Shown: positions 14,628 through 18,964 of the stretch, piece after piece
Layout of the letters: each line of letters starts with the position of its first letter
Numbering within the stretch: the stretch's first letter is position 1
Origin: Clostridiales bacterium
Lineage (GTDB): Bacteria > Bacillota > Clostridia > Christensenellales > Aristaeellaceae
DNA: 18,964 nucleotides
NCBI GenBank assembly: GCA_004555535.1
Contig: SFHU01000050.1
Location: 1 to 18,964 of the forward strand
Direction: 5' to 3'
Position numbers and translations under genes: made by a program
The notes under the pieces: generated by a model
What the model saw: the letters and a program-made list of their open reading frames with translations, nothing else
Told to the model about the DNA's origin: nothing
Databases searched by the model: none

Positions 14628-15514
14628 GCGTCCTCCCCCTCCTTCTTCATGGAGACCATCATATACAGGCCCGCCACGATGCACAGGATGACGAATCCGA
14701 TGACGGACAGCGCCGTCGCGGGACCCTTCCTCTGGTCGTAGAACGCCAGCATGTACAGATAGGTGATCAGCGTGTCGGTCTTGTGCGCCGGGGCGCCCTT
14801 GGTGATCGTGTAAATGATCGGGAACGAGTTGAAGACGTAGATGATGTTGAGCACGGTGGAGACCGTCAGCGACGGGCGCACCAGCGGAATCGTCACATGA
14901 AAGAGCTTCTGCCAGAAGTTCGCGCCGTCCACGGTCGCCGCCTCGTAATAGGCCGCGTCGATGGACTGCAGGCCGGAGAGCACGCAGAACGTGACAAACG
15001 GGATCGTCACGAAGATGCCGACGCCGCACTCCCACATGAACTCGATCTGGTAGGTCGCGCGCCAGTTGATCGCCTGCTTGATGATGCCCAGGTTCAGCAG
15101 GATGTTGTTCAGGTTGCCGTATTCAAACTTGATGATGTAATTCCAGATCGAGGCCTGGATGACCAGCGAGGTCGCCCACGGGAAGACCACGATCGAGCGG
15201 GCGATCTTGCGTCCCCTGAATTCCTGGTTGAGCACCATCGCGACGATGAAGCCCAGCAGCGTAGAGAGGCCGACGACGGAAATCACCCAGATCACCGTGT
15301 TGAGCATGACCGTGCCGAAGACCGGATCGGAAATGGCCTCCTTGAAGTTCGCGAAACCCACGAAGCCGCCGACGATGCCCGCCTTGGAGATCTCGCTGAA
15401 CGCCAGCTTGAAGACGATGCCGATCGGGAAGACGACGAAAATCGTCATGATCAGGATGCTAGGCAGCAGCCAGACATACGGTTCCCATTTGTGACGCACC
15501 AGAATGGTATTCAA
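14624..15514 (-). CDS. MalF-type sugar ABC transporter permease
   Basis: A 296-residue CUT1 permease that pairs with the next gene to form the membrane channel of a carbohydrate importer. Six helices are predicted, starting with WLLPSILIMTIFVVFPIGIV, and the EAA loop reads YYEAATVDGANFWQKLFHVT-IPLVRP. The chosen start is TTG at 15514, seven bases after a perfect AAGGAGG; an upstream in-frame ATG at 15589 would start before the ribosome binding site, inside the hairpin spacer, and add residues unlike the family. It overlaps the following permease by four bases. No ATP-binding subunit is in the window, as is common for CUT1 systems that share one MsmK/MsiK-like ATPase. Confidence 0.92.
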   Translation of the reverse strand: MNTILVRHKWEPYVWLLPSILIMTIFVVFPIGIVFKLAFSEISKAGIVGGFVGFANFKEAISDPVFGTVMLNTVIWVISVVGLSTLLGFIVAMVLNQEFRGRKIARSIVVFPWATSLVIQASIWNYIIKFEYGNLNNILLNLGIIKQAINWRATYQIEFMWECGVGIFVTIPFVTFCVLSGLQSIDAAYYEAATVDGANFWQKLFHVTIPLVRPSLTVSTVLNIIYVFNSFPIIYTITKGAPAHKTDTLITYLYMLAFYDQRKGPATALSVIGFVILCIVAGLYMMVSMKKEGEDA

Positions 15515-15541
15515 TGCGCGTCCTCCTTTCCGTAACAGAAA

Positions 15542-15574
15542 GGAAGGGGGTCGGACAAGCGCCAACCCCCTTCC
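15542..15574 (-). terminator. Intercistronic stem-loop between binding protein and permease
   Basis: A perfect 10-bp stem GGAAGGGGGT (15542-15551) / ACCCCCTTCC (15565-15574) follows the binding-protein stop by about 35 bases and is followed in transcript sense by TTTCTGTT. Such hairpins often let the binding protein be made in excess by partial termination or mRNA protection. Confidence 0.65.
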
Positions 15575-15609
15575 AATCGTTTGCTTCAATCAATCGGACG
15601 ATCGATCGG

Positions 15610-16866
15610 TTATTTGGTGATCTTGGCCTGGAGCTCGTCCAACAGCGTCTTGACGTCGCCGCCGGTCAGCGCGCTCTGCTCCACGTTGGTGACGCCCTGC
15701 TTGACGTCGATCCACTCGGCCTTCGCGGTCGGGTAGAACTGCGCGCCGCCCAGCACGTTCAGCCATGCCTCAAAGGACGGGTTCGCGGCGACGAGCGCCT
15801 CCACGGCGGAATTGACGGCCGGCAGGAAGTCCTCCATGCTGACCCAGCCCACGTAGTTCTCCGGATCGTAGAAGAAGGAGAGGAACTTGCCGATGGCCTC
15901 GTTGCGGGCCGCCTGGTCGGGCGCAGCGTCATCCTTGAAGGCCATGATGCGGTCCATGACGCCGACGGAGCTGGAGGTCGCGCCCTCGTTGTGCGGGATG
16001 TCCGCCACAGCGTAGTTCACGCCGGTGTAGCCCTTGTCCGCGATGTAGGTCGGCAGGGAGTTGGGGGCGATGACCATCGCCAGCTTGCCCGCGCCGAACA
16101 TGTCCTGCAGGTCATAGCGGGTCTGGGTCGCCGGGTTCGGGTTGGTGAAGCCCTTGTTGTACAGGCCGATGGCGTACTCGACAGCCGCGACGTTCGCGTC
16201 GCAGTTGACGGTCCAGTTGCCCTCAGCGTCGGTGAAGCCGCCGTTGTTGCCCCAGGCATAGTACGCGAACGCCGCCTGGCCCTCGTCGGTGGTCATGTCG
16301 ATGCCCCAGGGATAGACCTCGCCGCCGAACGCGTCGATGATCGCCTGGCAGGCGTCCTCGAGCTCAGCCCAGGTCGTCGGCACGTCCACGCCGGCCTCCT
16401 CGAGGATGTCGGCGTTGTAGTACAGCGCGCGGGCGGAGGCCAGATCCGGCACGGCCCAGCAGACGCCGTCGATGACGGACTGCTCAATGAAGGACGGGAA
16501 GAAGTCGGCAAACAGCTCGTCCGGGCAGTAGTCGCTGACCGGGAGGAGCAGCCCCTCGTTCGCGTAGTCGGCAAACGTGTCGATATTCAGGATATCGGGG
16601 GCGTTGTTGTTGCTGATGCGGGTGGAGACGACGGTGTAGATGTCGTTCCAGGAGACGACCTCCAGGTTCAGCTTGATGCCGGGGTTGGCCTCCTCAAACT
16701 TCTTGACGAAGTTGGATCCGTCCATGCCGTCGCCCAGGAACCAGTTCTGGGTGTTGGGGCCATACTGCGCAATGATCACGTCCAGCGTGATGTCTTCAGC
16801 AGCGCCAAAGCTCGCGAAGGTCACCACCATCAGGGCGGCCAGAAGCAGCGTTACCAACTTTTTCAT
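15610..16866 (-). CDS. Carbohydrate ABC transporter solute-binding protein
   Basis: A family 1-type extracellular solute-binding protein (418 residues) that captures sugar for the two permeases. It has a signal peptide MKKLVTLLLAALMVVTFAS with likely cleavage after FGAA, then the usual lobes: NFVKKFEEANPGIKL, APDILNIDTFADYANEGLL, CWAVPDLASARALYYNADIL, VPTTWAELEDAC and GAGKLAMVIAP. There is no lipobox cysteine, which is unusual for a binding protein of a monoderm. The ATG at 16866 has AAGGAGG eight bases upstream. A second in-frame ATG at 16893 also has a good AAGGAG and would add MSEKKEEFP in front. The first gene of the operon, it is driven from 16917-16945. Sugar type cannot be read from the sequence. 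Confidence 0.92.
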   Translation of the reverse strand: MKKLVTLLLAALMVVTFASFGAAEDITLDVIIAQYGPNTQNWFLGDGMDGSNFVKKFEEANPGIKLNLEVVSWNDIYTVVSTRISNNNAPDILNIDTFADYANEGLLLPVSDYCPDELFADFFPSFIEQSVIDGVCWAVPDLASARALYYNADILEEAGVDVPTTWAELEDACQAIIDAFGGEVYPWGIDMTTDEGQAAFAYYAWGNNGGFTDAEGNWTVNCDANVAAVEYAIGLYNKGFTNPNPATQTRYDLQDMFGAGKLAMVIAPNSLPTYIADKGYTGVNYAVADIPHNEGATSSSVGVMDRIMAFKDDAAPDQAARNEAIGKFLSFFYDPENYVGWVSMEDFLPAVNSAVEALVAANPSFEAWLNVLGGAQFYPTAKAEWIDVKQGVTNVEQSALTGGDVKTLLDELQAKITK

Positions 16867-16916
16867 GGGAAATTCCTCCTTTTTTTCACTCATAGGGGTT
16901 TCTCCTTGTTGAATCT

Positions 16917-16963
16917 ATTATAATTTATCCCCATGATTTTGTAAAGTTTTTTCGTGAAACTTT
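16917..16963 (-). promoter_or_regulatory. Promoter and palindromic operator candidate of the sugar operon
   Basis: On the minus strand TTTACA (16940-16945) and TATAAT (16917-16922) are 17 bases apart. A perfect palindrome AAAGTTT-N7-AAACTTT (16943-16963) overlaps the upstream edge of the -35 element. The expected transcript start is near 16910, only a few bases before the first ribosome binding site. Confidence 0.75.
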
Positions 16964-17011
16964 TTCTTTTTTTCGTTTCCGCCGGAATTTTTATCCATTT
17001 CTTTCGTTTTT

Positions 17012-17794
17012 TTAAACCTTTTCCGTTTGGGCAAAGGCCGCATGGAAAATCTCCAGCGCCGTGCGCAGCGTCCCGGCGGGAATCTGCCCCGGCGCGGAGG
17101 CCCCGCCCGCCGTCCCGAAGGTCAGGCAGCTGCCCAGCGCCTCGCAGCCCACCCGGGAGACGGCGCCCTCGCTGCCCATCGTGATGGCGATATAGGGCCG
17201 GCCCAGCGTCTCGCCCGCGCGCGCCATGCGCCAGGCCGCCTCCAGCGCCTGCACGCGCCCGGAGGTCATCACGGCTGCCTTGAGCACGTCCGCGTCCAGC
17301 GCTGCCTGCTGGGCCAGCCAGCGCGCGGGCGTCTCCAAATCCTCAAGCACATGAAACGCGTGGCTCGAGCCGACGACCGGCACGCCCGCCCCATGCGCCG
17401 CGCGGACGATGCGCGAAAACGCCGCCTCGCCCACGCTCAGCTCGCAGTCGATCGCGTCGCAAAGCCCGCTGCGGGCCATTCCCGTGAGCAGTGCCTCGTA
17501 GGGCGCTGCCTCCGCCGCGCCGCTCCCGCCGTCGCGCGATGTGCGCAGCGTGAAAAGCAGCGGCAGGCCGCTTTCCCGCGCCGCCGCGCAGGCCGCCCCG
17601 GCCTCCTGCACGGTGGGCATCGGCGAGAGGCTGTCGATCCTCAGCTCGATCAGGTCGGCCCCCGCCGCCCGCGCCCGCGCCGCCGCCCCGCAGATCTCCT
17701 GCGGGGTTTTGCCCATCACGGGCACGCAGATCTTGGGCATGCCCTCGCCCAGCGCCACGCCGCCCACGCGCACGGCATTTGGCATCCTCTCCAT
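17012..17794 (-). CDS. aroD: Type I 3-dehydroquinate dehydratase
   Basis: AroD converts 3-dehydroquinate to 3-dehydroshikimate in the shikimate pathway through a Schiff-base lysine. The 260-residue protein shows MPKICVPVMGKT, the substrate residues ADLIELRID (Glu50, Arg52), LLFTLRTSRDGG (Arg84), SSHAF with the catalytic His145, and DVLKAAVM with the Schiff-base Lys172; these align in spacing with His143 and Lys170 of the enteric enzyme. The start is ATG at 17794 behind GAGG; the longer frame from 17902 would run into the tRNA gene region. It stands alone, between the sugar operon and a divergent tRNA gene; no other aro gene is visible. No clear promoter or terminator was found for it. Confidence 0.9.
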   Translation of the reverse strand: MERMPNAVRVGGVALGEGMPKICVPVMGKTPQEICGAAARARAAGADLIELRIDSLSPMPTVQEAGAACAAARESGLPLLFTLRTSRDGGSGAAEAAPYEALLTGMARSGLCDAIDCELSVGEAAFSRIVRAAHGAGVPVVGSSHAFHVLEDLETPARWLAQQAALDADVLKAAVMTSGRVQALEAAWRMARAGETLGRPYIAITMGSEGAVSRVGCEALGSCLTFGTAGGASAPGQIPAGTLRTALEIFHAAFAQTEKV

Positions 17795-17828
17795 GTATAT
17801 GCGCCTCGCTTTCCAAAGACCACCCGGC

Positions 17829-17857
17829 TTGACAAGCCCCAGGCAGAAAGATATAAT
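17829..17857 (+). promoter_or_regulatory. Consensus promoter of the tRNA-Leu gene
   Basis: Perfect TTGACA (17829-17834) and perfect TATAAT (17852-17857) with a 17-base spacer, about 20 bases before the tRNA. Confidence 0.88.
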
Positions 17858-17877
17858 GAAACAGACAAAATGCCTGT

Positions 17878-17959
17878 GCGGGTGTGGTGGAATGGCAGAC
17901 ACCGGGGACTTAAAATCCCCTGCTTCGGCGTACGGGTTCGAGTCCCGTCACCCGCACCA
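17878..17959 (+). tRNA. tRNA-Leu (anticodon UAA)
   Basis: A full cloverleaf can be drawn: acceptor arms GCGGGTG and CACCCGC, anticodon stem GGGGA/TCCCC around loop CTTAAAA giving anticodon TAA, a long variable arm (TGCTTCGGCGTA region) typical of class II tRNAs, the T-loop GGGTTCGAGTCCC, discriminator A and encoded CCA. The 82-nt length suits leucine. Confidence 0.96.
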
Positions 17960-17967
17960 TGAATCCC

Positions 17968-17994
17968 GGCCCCGCCTTCGCGCGGGGCCTTTTT
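17968..17994 (+). terminator. Rho-independent terminator of tRNA-Leu
   Basis: Perfect 8-bp stem GGCCCCGC/GCGGGGCC with a six-base loop, followed by TTTTT, nine bases after the tRNA. Confidence 0.9.
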
Positions 17995-18044
17995 GTCATT
18001 GTAGCACATTTCCCCGGCGCACCGCAATTCCTGCCGTTTTCTTC

Positions 18045-18073
18045 TTGATTCCCCCGCCGCGCCGGGATAGAAT
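18045..18073 (+). promoter_or_regulatory. Candidate promoter of the comM-like gene
   Basis: TTGATT (18045-18050) and TAGAAT (18068-18073) with a 17-base spacer, 44 bases before the ATG. Confidence 0.6.
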
Positions 18074-18116
18074 AAATATAGCTGTCCTATTTGTGCCCGC
18101 CAAGGAGGAACCGCCC

Positions 18117-18964
18117 ATGCTCGCTCAGCTCTTAAGCCTCGGCCTCACCGGCATCGAGGGCTTTCCCGTCACCGTGGAGGCCTACTGCGCCGAGGGCATG
18201 CCCATGTATGAGCTCGTCGGCCTGCCCGACGCCGCCGTCAAGGAGAGCCGTGAGCGCGTGCGCGCGGCGATGGCCGCCTGCGACATTCTGTTCCCCGTCG
18301 CGCGGCTGACCGTCAACCTCGCGCCCGCCGACGTCAAGAAGGAGGGCCCGGCCTATGACCTGCCCATCGCGCTCGCCATCCTCGCCGCCAGCGGCGCGCT
18401 CGACCCGGAGAGCCTTTCCGGCGTCGCGGCGGTCGGTGAGCTCTCCCTCTCCGGCGGCGTGCTCGGCGTGCGCGGCGCGCTCTCCATGGCGATGGCCGCG
18501 CGCCAGTGCGGCGTGCGCGCGCTGCTGCTCCCGGCGGAGAATGCGCGCGAGGCCGCCTGCGTGGAGGGGCTTGACGTGCTGCCCGTCCATCACCTCGGTG
18601 ACGCCATCGGCCATCTGCGCGGCAGGCACCCGATCCCGCCCATGGCCGTCACGCCCTATGACCAGCTGCTCCAGCGGCGTCAGACGGCGCACGACTTTGC
18701 CGACGTGCGCGGGCAGAGGAGCGCCAAGCGCGCGCTGGAAATCGCCGCCGCCGGCGGCCACAACGTGCTGATGATCGGCCCGCCCGGCAGCGGCAAGACG
18801 ATGATGGCCCGCTGCCTGCCCGGCATCCTGCCGGATATGACGCTCGAGGAGTCGCTCGAGGTCACGCGCATCCACAGCGCCGCCGGCGCGCTCGCCGCGG
18901 ACAGCGGGCTGCTGCTCGAGCGTCCGTTCCGCGCGCCGCATCACACGGTCAGCGCGGTCGCTCT
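18117..18964 (+). CDS. comM: YifB/ComM family Mg-chelatase-like AAA ATPase, N-terminal part
   Basis: ComM is a hexameric helicase that promotes branch migration during natural transformation and recombination; many Firmicutes carry it as YifB. The 282 codons seen begin MLAQLLSLGLTGIEGFPVTV, followed by the LonC-like N-terminal domain with VNLAPADVKKEGPAYDLPIA, then ADVRGQRSAKRALEIAAAGG and the Walker A GPPGSGKT (221-228). PFRAPHHTVS near the window edge is a family hallmark. The frame is still open at the last base; a full protein is about 500 residues. The start is ATG at 18117, eight bases after AAGGAGG. No sign of damage in the visible part. Confidence 0.93.
   Translation, partial: MLAQLLSLGLTGIEGFPVTVEAYCAEGMPMYELVGLPDAAVKESRERVRAAMAACDILFPVARLTVNLAPADVKKEGPAYDLPIALAILAASGALDPESLSGVAAVGELSLSGGVLGVRGALSMAMAARQCGVRALLLPAENAREAACVEGLDVLPVHHLGDAIGHLRGRHPIPPMAVTPYDQLLQRRQTAHDFADVRGQRSAKRALEIAAAGGHNVLMIGPPGSGKTMMARCLPGILPDMTLEESLEVTRIHSAAGALAADSGLLLERPFRAPHHTVSAVA

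Noticed and set aside
14628..15035. Longer N-terminus (670 residues) for the MalG-type permease
   Set aside because: The extra Arg/His/Gly-rich residues are an off-frame reading of the MalF-type gene; the ATG at 14627 overlaps its stop and has a ribosome binding site.
15514..16923. A 469-codon plus-strand frame opposite the binding-protein gene
   Set aside because: Antisense shadow; the binding protein has a signal peptide, ribosome binding site and promoter.

Overview
The window looks like a chromosomal stretch of a GC-rich member of the Firmicutes, probably a gut-type clostridium. This rests on strong AAGGAGG-type ribosome binding sites, near-consensus sigma-A promoters, RNase J, a LytR-CpsA-Psr protein, the ECF component ThiW, an XpaC-like protein and a tRNA with encoded CCA. 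No marker fixes the genus.

Layout. Bases 1-480 differ from the rest (about 49% GC by hand count, against 60-70% just downstream) and carry a start-less minus-strand reading frame. They join thiD inside its coding region, so this is an assembly junction, an insertion or a rearrangement. Bases 483-2659 (+) are a thiamin salvage cluster: thiD (5'-truncated), tenA and thiW, with an unusual 250-nt leader before thiW. Bases 2680-2948 are a hairpin-rich spacer. Bases 2949-6390 (-) are rnj (RNase J with a long basic N-terminal extension) followed by an RlmI-type rRNA methyltransferase, driven from a clear promoter with a 240-nt leader. Bases 6840-10040 (+) hold an LCP-family cell-wall ligase, an AI-2E/YtvI-like membrane protein and an XpaC-like protein with its own promoter. 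A large imperfect inverted repeat fills 10081-10272.

Bases 10273-16866 (-) are a carbohydrate uptake locus, in transcription order: solute-binding protein, MalF-type permease, very long MalG-type permease, NahK-like sugar 1-kinase, and a 490-residue HTH protein of unknown type. No ATPase and no glycosidase or phosphorylase is present here, so the locus imports a sugar and phosphorylates it at C1 but depends on partners elsewhere. Bases 17012-17794 (-) are aroD. Bases 17878-17959 (+) are tRNA-Leu(UAA) with a consensus promoter and a terminator. Bases 18117-18964 (+) are the start of a comM/yifB-type AAA ATPase that runs off the window.

The most interesting items are the 534-residue permease with four extra predicted membrane helices and an added extracytoplasmic region, the unclassified regulator with paired upstream direct repeats, the palindrome overlapping the sugar operon promoter, and the thiW leader that lacks a recognisable TPP box. 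No CRISPR array, insertion sequence, phage module or defence system was seen.
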